A DNA stretch of 64,000 nucleotides from Dastarcus helophoroides (Eukaryota; Arthropoda; Insecta; Coleoptera; Bothrideridae): contig CM053327.1 of the NCBI GenBank assembly GCA_028583605.1, positions 40,777,059 to 40,841,058 on the forward strand, in the 5' to 3' direction. The position numbers and the translations under genes were made by a program. The notes below the pieces were generated by a model. It had not been told where the DNA came from. It saw only the letters and a program-made list of their open reading frames with translations, and made no database searches. Position 1 is the stretch's first letter. Each line of letters begins with the position of its first letter. This document shows, one piece after another, positions 1-10,324 of the stretch.

Positions 1-883
1 CGTGTTGGAAGGCCAAACGCAGAAGTTGCTAATTTAGAGGAGAGTGTGCTTCAGCGAGTTGAAGAAGATCCATGTGTCAACACTAGACAACTTGCTTTAG
101 CCGAAGGAGTAGATCACGTAACTATCTGGCGAATTTTGAAATTTTACCAATTTTACCCCTATCATTTTCAAAGAGTGCAAGGGTTACTTGCTGCTGATTA
201 TCCTCCAAGAATAGAATTTTGCAACTGGCTATTGCATAAGATCGCTGAAAATGAGAACTTTCCATTGCTCATATTATTTACGGACGAAGCGGGTTTTACC
301 AGAAACGGGATACTTAACTTTCACAACATGCATCAGTGGCAAGTTGAAAATCCCAATGCAGTTATTCAGTCGAGACATCAGCAACATTTTTCACTTAATA
401 TTTGGGGAGGAATAATAGGGGACTCTATAATTGGACCGTTTTTTTTACCTCATAGGTTAACAGGAGCATCATATAGACATTTTTTGCAAACAGAGTTACC
501 CGTTACTTGAAAATGTTCCACTCATAACAAGACAGCGAATGTGGATAATGCACGATGGGGTACCTGCCCATTTTAGTGCAGTTGCTAGGGAATTTTTGAA
601 TAACAACTATCATCAACGATGGATAGGTCGAGGAGGTCCGATACCATGGCCAGCTAGGTCTCCTGACCTCAACCCACTCGATTTCTACTTATGGGGACAT
701 CTAAAGCAGATCGTCTACTCCACACCAGCTGACAATATCAATGATCTTCGTGAACGAATTGAAAATGGGTTCAACCAGATTCACAATACACCAGGCATTT
801 GCGAAAGAGTAAGGAGTTCCCTTAGAAGACCAGCCGAGCAATGTATTGCTGCAGGGGGCAGTAATTTCGAACACTTGCTTTGA
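1..883 (+). pseudogene. DD41D Tc1/mariner (rosa-like) transposase, frameshifted, 5' end outside window
   Basis: Cut-and-paste DNA transposase of the IS630/Tc1/mariner superfamily. The reading frame is open from base 1, so the start lies upstream. The first visible residues include a GRP linker followed by a second helix-turn-helix (DPCVNTRQLA...VTIWRIL). The first catalytic aspartate is in FTDEAGF (about 268-290), the second in MHDGVPAH (about 545-568), and the third in SPDLNPLDFYLWG. Between the second and third aspartates I count 41 residues, the DD41D spacing of the rosa/Visitor-type lineage rather than the DD34D of mariner. A single-base frame break near 500 separates the two catalytic halves; the second half is open from about 503 to the stop at 881-883. 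The family is clear; the exact clade is inferred from spacing. Confidence 0.87.
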
Positions 884-1409
884 TTTTTTTTTTCTTAATT
901 TTGTACTATTTTTATATCAATGCAGTTAGTAGTGGATAAATTAGAAATTTGCAAAACGAATTCTAATAAATGCAACAATTTTGTTTAAACGCTTTTTTTC
1001 TCGGAAACGTTTACTTTTAGCGACTTTGAGAAAGAGTACCTTTTTTGTATAAGAAATGTTGCTTTTTACGATTATGGCACTTTTGTGTTGAAATATTGCA
1101 ATACAAAAAAGTTACGGCAAAAAATAGTCGCGGGCAACCCCCTACACACCACGCTACTGCTTATTTAAAAAATATGTTACATGAGAATATGCCTAATCCA
1201 ATTCTTTAACTGCTTGCCCAATTTCATGACTTTGCTACTAACCGTTAACTTTTTGTAGTAAAAAAACCACTTTAGGGGCGCCATCTTTAAATGGTCATAT
1301 CTCCGTTAGGAGGTAATTTAAAGAAAAAAATGTATTTCAACATTTTTCATATTTTAATGTGTAGAATATGCTCCTGAAGTAGCGTCCCGGACTTTTGTAA
1401 CACCCTGTA
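884..1409 (+). mobile_element. 3' non-coding end and terminal repeat of the DD41D element
   Basis: AT-rich untranslated segment following the transposase stop. It ends at about 1400-1409 in ACACCCTG followed by TA; read on the minus strand this is a CAGGGTGT terminus next to a TA target, the usual end of insect Tc1/mariner elements. The matching 5' terminal repeat lies outside the window, so the boundary cannot be proved here. Confidence 0.6.
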
Positions 1410-1692
1410 TATACATATAGTTTTTTGCTCTTGTGATCCTAACAACTTTAACGAATAACTAGAGAATGTTATTTGGTATAACTTTCAGGACGTACTGACC
1501 TTCTGTTTCTCGTAACTGATGAAAAATAATTTCGAAAGATTATAGCGTAAAATCTTCTAATCCTATATTTCTCAACTGGGAATTTCAAAACGTGCTGCTG
1601 TTATGCCTTTAACAATTTAGGAAGATTACCTTCAAAATATTGTTAAGTGGTATCGGTTTGAAAATTAAAACTTCGTGAATTGCAAACACTTT
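1410..1692. other. AT-rich spacer, nothing recognised
   Basis: About 280 bp between the DD41D element and mariner 1. No open frame or repeat from elsewhere in the window was recognised. Confidence 0.5.
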
Positions 1693-1875
1693 ATTTCGGA
1701 ACCCATTCAAAAAGTCCATAGGATGACACATAGATGGCGCTATTAGAATTTTTTCCATATGATTTTTATTTAGTACAAACCTTCAAACGATAGGTGTATA
1801 AATTTGACAGCAATCTGACTATTGATTCGTGAGTTATAGCATTTTGTGTGAAGCAACTTTTGTTATTGAAAAAAA

Positions 1876-2177
1876 ATGGAAAAAAGTGAATTTCGAGTTT
1901 TGATAAAGCATTGCTTTTTGATGAAAAAAAGTACAGTGGAAACCAAACAATGGCTTGATAAACATTATCCGAACTCTGCTCTATCGAGACAAATGGTAAA
2001 GAAACAGATTGCTGAATTTAAACGTGGTCGTACCAGCACAAATGATGCAGGGGGCAGTAGACGCCCAAATGAGGCTGTTATTCCAGAAAACATTGAAAAA
2101 ATCCACAAACTGGTTATGAACAGTCGCAAATTGAAGGTGCACAAGCTAGCTGACATTGTAAAGATATCAGTTGGTAG
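1876..2177 (+). pseudogene. Mariner transposase, N-terminal half
   Basis: The translation begins MEKSEFRVLIKHCFL and matches the N-terminal paired helix-turn-helix region of irritans-subfamily mariner transposases, about the first 100 residues, including the GGSRRPNE linker between the two DNA-binding halves. The reading frame runs into a repeat whose end begins at 2178, so codons after that point (to 2232) are not mariner. The catalytic domain's first aspartate is absent from the window. A full mariner is about 345 residues. Confidence 0.9.
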
Positions 2178-2761
2178 CAGGCCCGTAACCAGGGGGGGGA
2201 GGGGGGCTAGAAATTGTTTGGCTTCAAACTAGATAAAACTGAATTTTCTAGATGTGCGACCTTTTTAAAAACCATTTTTAATGGATCATTTTGTTTTCGT
2301 ACTGAAATGCAAGCATGTTTTATTTTTCAAATTTGGCGCCATTTCTTATTATTAGAGACCGGATTCTAAGCACAGTCAAGTAAGGTAAAAAGGTGAGCAA
2401 AATGTTAAATGAGGCAGAAACGAAAAGCTAAAGAAGACACCAAAAAGGTAAAATACTCTAAAAAAAAGGCATTGACAGGCCAAAACACACAATTAACAAA
2501 AAAAAACATTTTGACATCTCAGTCGAAATTAAAAAAAATAATAGATTTTAGGTTATACTCAGAATATTCAGAAGGAGATAATATTTTCAAGTGAAGAAGT
2601 TCTTACAATTTCGAGTTTATTCTCGAATTTTCGCCCTAAATCTTGAAATTTTTACCTTAAACTCATTCGATTTTTTTCCAATATTTTGACATTTAAATCT
2701 GAGATTTCGTTTCTAGAAAAATTTAAACTTGAAATTTCTTTTTATTTTTGAAAAACAGTCT

Positions 2762-3145
2762 TACGTGTTGAATTTTCTTAAAATAATGTTGATTTTGCAA
2801 GTTTTTCAAGCTTAAACTACCTATTTTGAAAAAAAGATCAAATTTTGGAAAGAACTAGAAATTTATACAAGCAATTTTTCCAGATTTAACACTAAATTTT
2901 GAGAAAAAGTTGGATTTTGTAATAATAGTTTTACAGTTTTAGAATTTAAAAAATTACGTTTTGAATTTTATTAAAATAATGTTGAATTTGCAAGTTTTTC
3001 AAGCTTAAACTCTTTATTTTGAAAAAAAATTAAAATTTTGAGAAGAATTGGAAATTTATACAAGCGATTTTTCGAGATTTATCAACAAATTTTGAGAAAA
3101 ACTTGGATTTTGTAATAATAGTTTTACAATTTTGGAATTTAAAAA
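2762..3145 (+). repeat. 192-bp internal tandem repeat of family A, two units
   Basis: The landmark TACGTGTTGAATTTT at 2762 recurs as TACGTTTTGAATTTT at 2954, with the following 190 bases similar in both. Copy 2 of the element has three such units. Confidence 0.8.
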
Positions 3146-3949
3146 TTTAAATTTTAAATTCAGTTTTTGAATAAAATTTTGAATTTTAGGCCCTTTAATA
3201 AAAAATCAAAATATCTTATAAGCCATTATTTTGAGAAGACATTTTTTAATAAGTTATTTTTATGAATTTCTTCTATAATTTTTCTAACATGGCGATTGAA
3301 CTTTTAAAAAATGTCTAAAATGTCGATTCTTTTATAAATTTCGAGTTTTACAGAAAACTTGAGCATTTTTAAGTTGAGATATTTAGGAATTTTTTAATAA
3401 CCTTAACCCATCAGCTTAATTCGAAATATTTAATTCTTTCAAAAAGTTTTAACTTCATAACAGAAAATTTCGAAATTTTTTGTTATGAAGTTGATTTGTT
3501 TATATTTCGATTACGATTTCGACGCAAATTCGACTTTTTTCTCCAAAATTTGAATTCCAAGTGAAAACTTCCAAAAAAATATTGAAATTTCTCATCTTAG
3601 TTATCAAATTTCAACTTCAATTAAGAATTTATTGTACTTTTAATCACATTTCTATCTTAGTTATCAAATTTCAACTTTGATTAAGAATTTATTGTACTTT
3701 TAATCACTTTTAAATTCATATTTTTAAAAAAACTTGATTTATAACATTTTTACAACTTTTTACCACGAGTTTAAAAATGTCAAGTCGAAAGTTTGAAAAA
3801 AAAATGAGCTTAATGACTTTAGTTCATTTTTCAAAATTTTTACATTAGCTCTAATTCAAAATTCAGATTTCTTCAAAATATTTTGACTTTCTTTCTAGAC
3901 ATTGAATTTATAGAAAATCTCCTGGCCATTTTGAGAAAACACTAAAAGT

Positions 3950-4084
3950 CCAAAGAAGGTTTCACCCCTTTACCACATCGGCAATTAAATTTAATTGCCG
4001 ATGTAGTAAAGGGGTGAAACCTTCTTTGGACTTAATCACAAGCCACAGTGTTTAGTTCAGTGCTTTAGAGAAAACACTAAAAGT
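3950..4084 (+). mobile_element. 135-bp palindromic insertion with 17-bp direct duplication
   Basis: Family A copy 2 has one uninterrupted GAGAAAACACTAACAGT at the equivalent place (about 51150). Copy 1 has the 17-mer at 3933-3949 and again at 4068-4084. The inserted DNA starts with the arms of an almost perfect 44-bp inverted repeat (3946-3989 and 3990-4033, one mismatch), followed by a short unpaired tail. No coding capacity; element class unknown. Confidence 0.75.
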
Positions 4085-5213
4085 TTCAGGAAATATTAAA
4101 GTTTATTTTTAAATTTTGTTTCAAGACAAAATGTTGAGTGTTATTAGTTTTTGTTAATAGATTTTATCTTTTGGAAATGAGAGATTTTTTTTTAGAAAAT
4201 TTTGACTTCAAACCTTTTTTTTTTTCAAAAATTATCGCTTCTTTTTTCTTCGGATTTAGAGAGTAATTGTAAATGTCAACTTATTTCTAAAATTTCGAAT
4301 TTAAAAAACTAAAAATTTCGAGTTCGAACAGGCCACATTAAGAATTAACATATCGTAATTTTGTTCGGAAATTCCAAATTTTTAAAAATGTTAATATTTT
4401 CGGAAATGTTTAATAATGAATTCTGGTTATTTTTAAGTATAAACACGGTCGTAATTAAACTTTTTCTAGAACGAGTTTGTTCACTCTAAATGTAGACTTT
4501 TCTAGCAAATTCCCAATTCAAAAAACTCAAGATTAAGTTCAGAATTTCGATATCAGACATTTTTCACAAAATTTTTGGCGAAATTTTCGGGTTTATAGAA
4601 ATATTTGATGTTTAAAAAAATATTTGTGGGTTTGCAGTAAATACCAAGATTTGACTTTGAATTTTGAGAAAAAAAAAGTAAAAGTATTAACATACTTCTC
4701 ATTTAGCAAAAAAAATTAATAGAAATTGAAAATTTCCAAAAAAGGTCGAAATTTTGAGATTAAATGTAAAACTTACAAAAAAACAAACGATAAATAACTC
4801 TATAGCAAAAACTTTTTTTCGAAATTCGGAAGAATCAAATGCACTTCGACATTGCAAATTCAGATATCAACAATAATTCCCAAAATTGCCCAAAATAAAA
4901 AACGTAGGAATTAAAGTTGTTGCCAGTTAGAAAAAGAGTTGGACGCTAAGAGGAAACTTGAACTTAAAAACATCTAATCTTCCAGAATTTAGAAAGAATA
5001 TCCAAATTCTAAATGTTCGGTGCAAACTTTAAATTTGAGATAAAAGTTAAAATTATGAATTTAATCAAAATTTGAAAAAAATTTAAAAAAAAGGCTTTTC
5101 TCCAGCTGACTTCAAACTATGTCTTTAAATAGAGCACTTTCTATAGGCATTTTTCATACACAACTGTGGGTTGTAGAAGACAGTTCAAAGATAAATTTTA
5201 GAAAAGGAATATC

Positions 5214-5532
5214 GGCCACATTTGCAAAAGAAAAAAAAATGTTCTTTCACCAAGACAATGCACCCTATCACAAATCGATGAAAAGAAAATTGAATGAATT
5301 GGGCTTCCAATTGCTTACCCACCCACCCTATTCTCCAGATTTAGCCCCCAGTGACTTTATTTTGCTTTCAGATCTCAGGAGAATGCTTGTTGGAAAGAAA
5401 TTTAAGTCCAATGATGAAGTAATCGCTGAAACTGAGGCCTATTTTGACGAGAAAGAGAAATCGTACTATAAAAGAGGTATCGAAAAGTTGGAAAATCCTT
5501 GTATCGCCCTCGAAGGCAACTATGTTGAATAA
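5214..5532 (+). pseudogene. Mariner transposase, C-terminal third
   Basis: Contains the second and third catalytic aspartates of a DD34D mariner in FHQDNAPYHKS and SPDLAPSDF, and ends in the family's CIALEGNYVE tail with stop at 5530. An in-frame ATG at 5119 would give a longer product, but residues encoded by 5119-5213 belong to the family A repeat, so that start is an artefact of the junction. Together with 1876-2177 this is one mariner copy with its middle deleted. Confidence 0.9.
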
Positions 5533-5603
5533 TAAAATCAAGTTTAGGCAAAATTTTGCTTTTTTCTTACTTATCCTACGGACTTATTGAACGACCTGGT
5601 ATT

Positions 5604-6120
5604 GTATGTCAAAGAGATATGTACAGAATAAAGTGTCTAGTTCAAAAGCACCATACAGTTTAGAAGCCCATTTCATGACTTTTTCATTTGAACATTCGAT
5701 ACAAGATGACATTAATTATGTATGTAAAACATGTTTTAATGCGTTCATCGTCACGCTTTGAGACATATTACAGATTAGCATTACTTAAGTATTTAATGAA
5801 TATAATCGTAACGAATTCGCGACATGAGTTACTAATTAAAATAGAACAATATATTATTTAATCCTCTCTAAATTGTATGTATGAATTAAAAATAGGTTTA
5901 GCTATTAATATTAACAAGATATATGTGTGAAATTTAATACAGTAAATAATCCCACGTGTTATCCTTTTTTGGACACCATTTCTTATGTATGACGTAGAAT
6001 TTATTAAAATTAAATATTAATAATAGTAGTCTGAGATTTATAAGTATTTATTTTAGTACATCGATTATCTGTAACTAGTTCTTAATCCCTGGTATTTCTA
6101 GTATTCCTCTCTATTTAGAG
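5604..6120. other. AT-rich DNA, nothing recognised
   Basis: About 500 bp to the right of mariner 1. No long open frame, no tandem structure and no similarity noticed to other parts of the window. Confidence 0.4.
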
Positions 6121-6289
6121 CAGTCATTTAAAATCAATTGATTTCTTATTTTTTTATTAAAATTTCAATTTGTTTAATCGAAACTTTCTTTTTATCAAAA
6201 TATTGAGTTTTCACGGTCATTTTTTTTGCTCAATAATTTGCGAAAATTTAAAATTTAATTTCCAAATGTTGGCTCTCTTTGAACCAAAA

Positions 6290-6655
6290 ACCTTTTAGTT
6301 TGAGATTGAATTTTTTCATAAATTCGGTAAAATAATGGGAAGTTTTTTTAGTACTAGATTACTTTTTTTTAGAGATGTCAATTTTGTTGTTGAAATTCCA
6401 ACTTCATTGCTTTAATTTTTATTTTATTTTAAATGTAACATCAAATCCACTTTTTCTGAAAATTCTTTTTTTTCCAGCTTTATACTTTTGATAACTGAAA
6501 TTTTTAAGTTGTTTTTCTCAGCATTTCGAATGTACTAAACAATAAATTCAATTTTCTTTTATTAAAACTTCTGAAATTAGAAATTACACTTTCAGTTTAT
6601 ATATTTTTTCCAAAGTTGGGGTTGTTCAAAATTTCTACTTTTTCTGGAACCTTTT
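6290..6655 (+). repeat. T-rich dispersed repeat, copy 1 (direct repeat with 8680-9020)
   Basis: Shares long stretches with 8680-9020, for example CATAAATTCGGTAAAATAATG and AAATCCACTTTTTCTGAAAA, in the same order and orientation. Both copies stand next to SINE units, suggesting a segmental duplication or a composite repeat. Confidence 0.75.
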
Positions 6656-6679
6656 TTTCAAATTTCTAACTTCTATAAA

Positions 6680-7945
6680 CGATTTTGTGTAGTAGAGATA
6701 AAAAAGCGAGATCAGCGACTGGGAGTCGCATCGAGAACCTTAACGTTACAGGCGGACATCCTCACCACGAAGCTATCGCCAGCGCTGCTCTCAATTCTGC
6801 TTGTTCACTTCACATAGTAGTCTCGGTGTCTGCTACTTTTTTTGGAAGTCTTTTTTTAAATTTCTGTTATAAACGATTTTTTTTTTGCAGTATTCTGCTC
6901 GTTCACCTCACATAGTAGTCTCGGTGTCAGCTACTTTTTTTGGAACTCTTTTTTTAAATTTCTAACTTCTATAAACGACTTTTTTTGTAATTGAGTCAAA
7001 AATGTGTGACCAGCGATCAGAAGTCGAACCGAGAACCTTAACGTTACAGGCACACATCCTCAGCACGAAGCTGTCGCCACCACTACCCTCAACTCTGCTC
7101 GTTCACTTCACATAGTAGTCTCGGTATCTGCTAGTTTTTTTGGAACTCTTTTTTCAAATTTCTAACTTCTATAAACGACTTTTTTTGTAATATAGTTAAA
7201 AATGCGTGATCAGCGACCGGGAGTCGAACCAAGAACCTTAACGTTACAGGCGGACCTCCTCACCACGAAGCTGTGGCCACCACTACTCTCAACTCTGCTC
7301 GTTCACTTCACATAGTAGTATCGGTGTCTGCTACTTTTTTTGGAAGTCTTTTTTTAAATTTCTAACCGTTATAAATGATTTTTTTGCAGTACTCTGCTCG
7401 TTCACTTCACATAGTAGTCTCGGTGTCTGTTACTCTTTTTGGAACTGTTTTTTCAAATTTCTAACTTCTATAAACGATTTTTTTTTGTAGTAGAGTTAAA
7501 AATATGTGATCAGCGAGCGGGGGTCGAACCGAGAACCTTAACGTTACAGGCGGACATCCTCACCACTACTCTCAACTCTGCTCGTTCATTTCACATAGTA
7601 GTCTTGGTGTCTGCTACTTTTTTTGGAAGTCTTTTTTTAAATTTCTAACCGTTATAAACGATTTTTTTTGCAGTACTCTGCTCGTTCACTTCACATAGTA
7701 GTCTCGGTGTCTGTTACTCTTTTTGGAACTGTTTTTTCAAATTTCTAACTTCTATAAACGATTTTTTTTTTGTAGTAGAGTTAAAAATATGTGATCAGCG
7801 AGCGGGGGTCGAACCGAGAACCTTAACGTTACAGGCGGACATCCTCACCACTACTCTCAACTCTGCTCGTTCACTTCACATAGTAGTCTTGGTGTCTGCT
7901 ACTTTTTTTGAAACTCTTTTTTCAAATTTCTAACTTCTATAAACG
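6680..7945 (-). repeat. Tandem array of tRNA-derived SINE units
   Basis: At least five successive units, each with a T-rich spacer (CAAATTTCTAACTTCTATAAACG type) and a tRNA-like part read on the minus strand. The tRNA-like part has a polymerase III B-box-like GGTTCGACTC (complement at about 7023, 7221, 7523, 7808; degenerate at 6727) and an upstream A-box-like segment. The last two units (about 7386-7670 and 7671-7955) are almost identical with a 285-bp period, so the array was still expanding recently. Confidence 0.8.
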
Positions 7946-8226
7946 AATATGATAACGAAAGCTTCCACGGCCAGAGCCAGTACAGGATATACTTCTTCCG
8001 GAATTGGACCGTGTCAAACAACTACTAAAAGTGTTCGACGTTTCACCCCATAATCGTATGGGGCTTCTTCAGGAACAAAGAAACAATAAATGAAAAATGA
8101 AATACAAGGAAATATAAAATGAAAAATGAAAAAAGGCCAATTTCAAAACATCAGAGCACGGTAACTCAATATGTCCACCATACCAATGGCGAAACTCTTC
8201 TGAGAGGAAAGAGGGAAATGGAAACT
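7946..8226 (-). mobile_element. Penelope-like element 3' region with hammerhead-like motif
   Basis: Non-coding segment lying 3' (minus strand) of the GIY-YIG frame and containing the family 2 hammerhead-like core at 8032-8076. It is repeated at 9025-9150 (minus) and 9412-9503 (plus), marking it as the element's terminal region. Confidence 0.65.
8032..8076 (-). ncRNA. Hammerhead-ribozyme-like motif, family 2 copy a
   Basis: On the minus strand: GUUC (stem I), CUGAAGA box, a hairpin of about 6 bp with one unpaired G at its base, GAAA, a palindromic ACGU as minimal stem III, cleavage-site context GUC, then GAAC closing stem I. All conserved core positions are present. The bulge at the base of stem II makes activity uncertain. 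Confidence 0.6.
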
Positions 8227-8630
8227 TTATACACCATTCGTCTGCGCGATCACTCCCGAAGATTTCCGATGGTTGGTTTCCAGATGAAGGAAAGCATGTA
8301 ACCGTCGTCTCTGTTGGTTTTTGGGGAATTTTTGGATTTCAATGGCCTCGCCTATCTGCCTATTATAGTAATTGGGAATATTGGATATAATTGAAATATT
8401 ATCAAAGAGAATCTTATGCCCGGTCCCATGTTGATGTTCCGTAATGGCTGACTGCGAAAATAAACCACACCTAAGACATCTTTGGTGCTCGGATATTCGC
8501 GTCTTAAATGATCGCCCCGTTTCTCCGATGTATACTGAACCAGAAGAAAAAGGAACCCTGTACACACCATTAGAACAAAGGGATGAAATTTTATCTATGG
8601 GAGATGGGAGGAGCTGTTGGATCTTTGACT
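8227..8630 (-). pseudogene. Penelope-like element GIY-YIG endonuclease domain (5'-truncated)
   Basis: Penelope-like retroelements encode a reverse transcriptase followed by a GIY-YIG endonuclease; only the endonuclease end is here. On the minus strand the frame is open from about 8630 through GVYRVPF...GSVYIGETGRSFKTRISEHQR (GVY/YIG core plus the conserved R and EH), a zinc-knuckle-like C/H set (AITEHQHGTGHKI), and an EAIEIQK...NQQRRR segment holding the catalytic glutamate. The stop is at 8227. There is no reverse transcriptase upstream: the sequence changes abruptly to a SINE/T-rich repeat at about 8635, as expected of 5' truncation on insertion. Confidence 0.85.
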
Positions 8631-8634
8631 TTTT

Positions 8635-8678
8635 TTGTAGTAGAGGTAAAAATGCGTGATCTGCGACCGGGAACCTTT
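8635..8678 (-). repeat. Truncated SINE fragment
   Basis: Short piece of the SINE unit (TGTAGTAGAG...GATCTGCGACCGGGAACC) joining the endonuclease fragment to the T-rich repeat. Confidence 0.55.
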
Positions 8679-8679
8679 A

Positions 8680-9020
8680 GTTTTAGTTTAAATTTTTTCA
8701 TAAATTCGGTAAAATAATGCGAAGTTTTTTTATTACTAGATTATTTTTAGAAATTTCAATTTTTTTTGAAATTCCAACTTCATTCTTTTAATTTTTATTT
8801 TATTTTACATGTAACAACAAATCCACTTTTTCTGAAAATTCTATTTTTTGTAACTTTCTACTTTTGAAAAATTCCCAAATTTTCCAGTTATTTTTCTCGA
8901 AATTTCGAATATACTAAACACAAAATTCAATTTTCTTTTGTTAAAACTTCTAAAATGAGAAATAACCCTTTCAGTTTTTATATTTTTTCCAAAGTTGCGG
9001 TTGTTCCAAATTTCTACCTT
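8680..9020 (+). repeat. T-rich dispersed repeat, copy 2
   Basis: Second copy of the block at 6290-6655, in the same orientation. Confidence 0.75.
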
Positions 9021-9106
9021 TTTTGATAACAAAGGCTTCCACGGCCAGAGTCAGTACAGGATATACTTCTTCCGGGATTGGACCGTATCAAAGAACTACT
9101 AAAAGT

Positions 9107-9149
9107 GTTCGACGTTTCGCCCACCATCGTAGGAGGCTTCTTCAGGAAC
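9107..9149 (-). ncRNA. Hammerhead-ribozyme-like motif, family 2 copy b
   Basis: Same arrangement as 8032-8076: GUUC/GAAC stem I, CUGAAGA, stem II hairpin, GAAA, ACGU, GUC. The core boxes are intact; stem II contains a wobble and a mismatch. Confidence 0.55.
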
Positions 9150-9411
9150 AAAGAAAAGAAAAAATGAAAAGAGGAATATGAGGGAATATGCATAACTTTT
9201 CATTCTTTCATTTTTTGCATATTCCCTCATATTCCTCTTTTCAATTTTTCTTTTTTTTGTTCCTGAAGAAGCCCCCACCATCGTAGGGGGCTTCTTCAGG
9301 AACAAAGAAAAGAAAAAATGAAAAGGGGAACATAGGGAATATGCATAACTTTTCATTCTTTCATTTTTTGCATATTCCCTCATATTCCTCTTTTCAATTT
9401 TTCTTTTCTTT

Positions 9412-9454
9412 GTTCCTGAAGAAGCCCCCTACGATGGTGGGCAAAACGTCGAAC
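9412..9454 (+). ncRNA. Hammerhead-ribozyme-like motif, family 2 copy c (core mutated)
   Basis: Plus-strand counterpart in the right arm of the palindrome. The GAAA box reads CAAAA, so the required G is lost and the copy is probably inactive. Confidence 0.5.
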
Positions 9455-9554
9455 ACTTTTAGTAGTTCTTTGACACGGTCCAATCCCGGAAGAAGTATAT
9501 CCTTCTACCTTTTTTGGAACTCCTTTTTCAAATTTCTAACTTCTACAAACGATT

Positions 9555-9950
9555 TTTTTTGTAGTAGAGTTAAAAATGTGTGATCAGCGACCAGGAGTCG
9601 AACCGAGAGCCTTAACGTTTCAGGCACACATCCTCACCACGAAGCTATCGCCACCACTACTCTCAACTTTGCTCCTTCACTTCACATAGTAGTCTCGGTG
9701 TCTGCTACAGCTCGTCCATTCCTAATGACACAGCCGTCCTCGGTTGTCGGCCATAATGCGACACCTGGGAAACGTGCTCTGCTGTCAGGTGAATCCCTAA
9801 TCTTATTTCTGAAATTGCCGTAGAGTTAAAAATGTGTCATCAGCGACCCAGGACTTTCACGTTACAGGCGGACTTCGATCGCCACCACTAGTATCGACTC
9901 TACTCATTCATTTGACATATCGTGCTCTCGGTATCTGTTACATTTTCAAA
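9555..9950 (-). repeat. Two SINE units with unrelated spacer
   Basis: tRNA-like parts at about 9570-9705 and 9825-9940 on the minus strand. The first keeps the B-box complement GAGTCGAACC; the second is eroded. They are separated by a more GC-rich segment (9710-9820) not seen in the other units. Confidence 0.65.
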
Positions 9951-9959
9951 ATTTCCATG

Positions 9960-10320
9960 TCAAAATTAGACGAATTAACTTGAAAAATCAACATTTCTCG
10001 TAAGCATTTCAGCTGTAAACTGTTAATTTTTGTTCGTATTGAAATTTCTACTTTAATTTCAAAATATGTAGTCTCAAACTTCGCGTTTTTAAGGCAGCAC
10101 TTAATAGAAATTTAAGAAAAAAACGTCTCAAAAAGACCCACACAGCTTGTTTTTGAAACTCTTTTGCCAAAAACAAAGTTTCAGTTTTTAAATTTCTTTC
10201 CTAATATTTGAAATTCAGTCTCAAATTTTCGACTTTTTCTCTAAATCTTATCCTTTTTATTTCAAAAGTTCCATCTTTTAGAAATTTCGACCTTTTTCAA
10301 AGCGTTAAAATTTTGAAAAC
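9960..10320. other. AT-rich DNA, nothing recognised
   Basis: No supported gene. The open frame across 10208-10468 depends on the 18-bp tandem repeat that follows. Confidence 0.4.
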
Positions 10321-10324
10321 AGAG

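Larger units (their letters stand above)
2178..5213 (+). mobile_element. Family A TIR element, copy 1, 3'-truncated
   Basis: Non-coding AT-rich element beginning with CAGGCCCGTAACCAGG. Nearly the whole length aligns by eye with 48481-52490. Homology stops at about 5213, within a shared ATATC, roughly 250 bp before the end reached by copy 2. The missing end, together with the middle of the mariner gene, was probably lost in one deletion. It contains two units of a 192-bp internal tandem repeat (2762-3145) and a separate palindromic insertion (3950-4084). No transposase is seen, so it must be non-autonomous. Superfamily is unresolved because no clean target duplication survives. Confidence 0.8.
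1693..5603 (+). mobile_element. Irritans-like mariner, interrupted by a family A element
   Basis: Terminal inverted repeats are seen at about 1700-1724 and 5571-5602; they share a core related to TTCAAWAAGTCCRTAGGAT. The transposase start is at 1876 and its stop at 5530-5532, but about 3 kb of foreign sequence (2178-5213) sits between the halves and roughly the middle 40% of the transposase is missing. The left boundary is less certain because the outermost bases of the two TIRs differ. Confidence 0.8.
9025..9503. repeat. Large nested palindrome built from Penelope-like ends
   Basis: The outer arms (9054-9150 and 9412-9500) are inverted copies of the Penelope-like 3' region. Inside each arm is a hairpin built on GAATATGAGGGAATATGCA and its complement. 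The centre (9259-9303) is a third palindrome with perfect 18-bp arms around a 9-base loop. The whole block reads nearly the same on both strands. Confidence 0.85.

Noticed and set aside
5119..5532. Start of the mariner C-terminal frame at 5119
   Set aside because: The first 32 codons align with family A copy 2 (52157-52255), not with mariner.
9099..9383. 94-residue minus-strand frame with internal repeats
   Set aside because: It translates the arms of the nested palindrome; the repeated peptide follows from the DNA symmetry.
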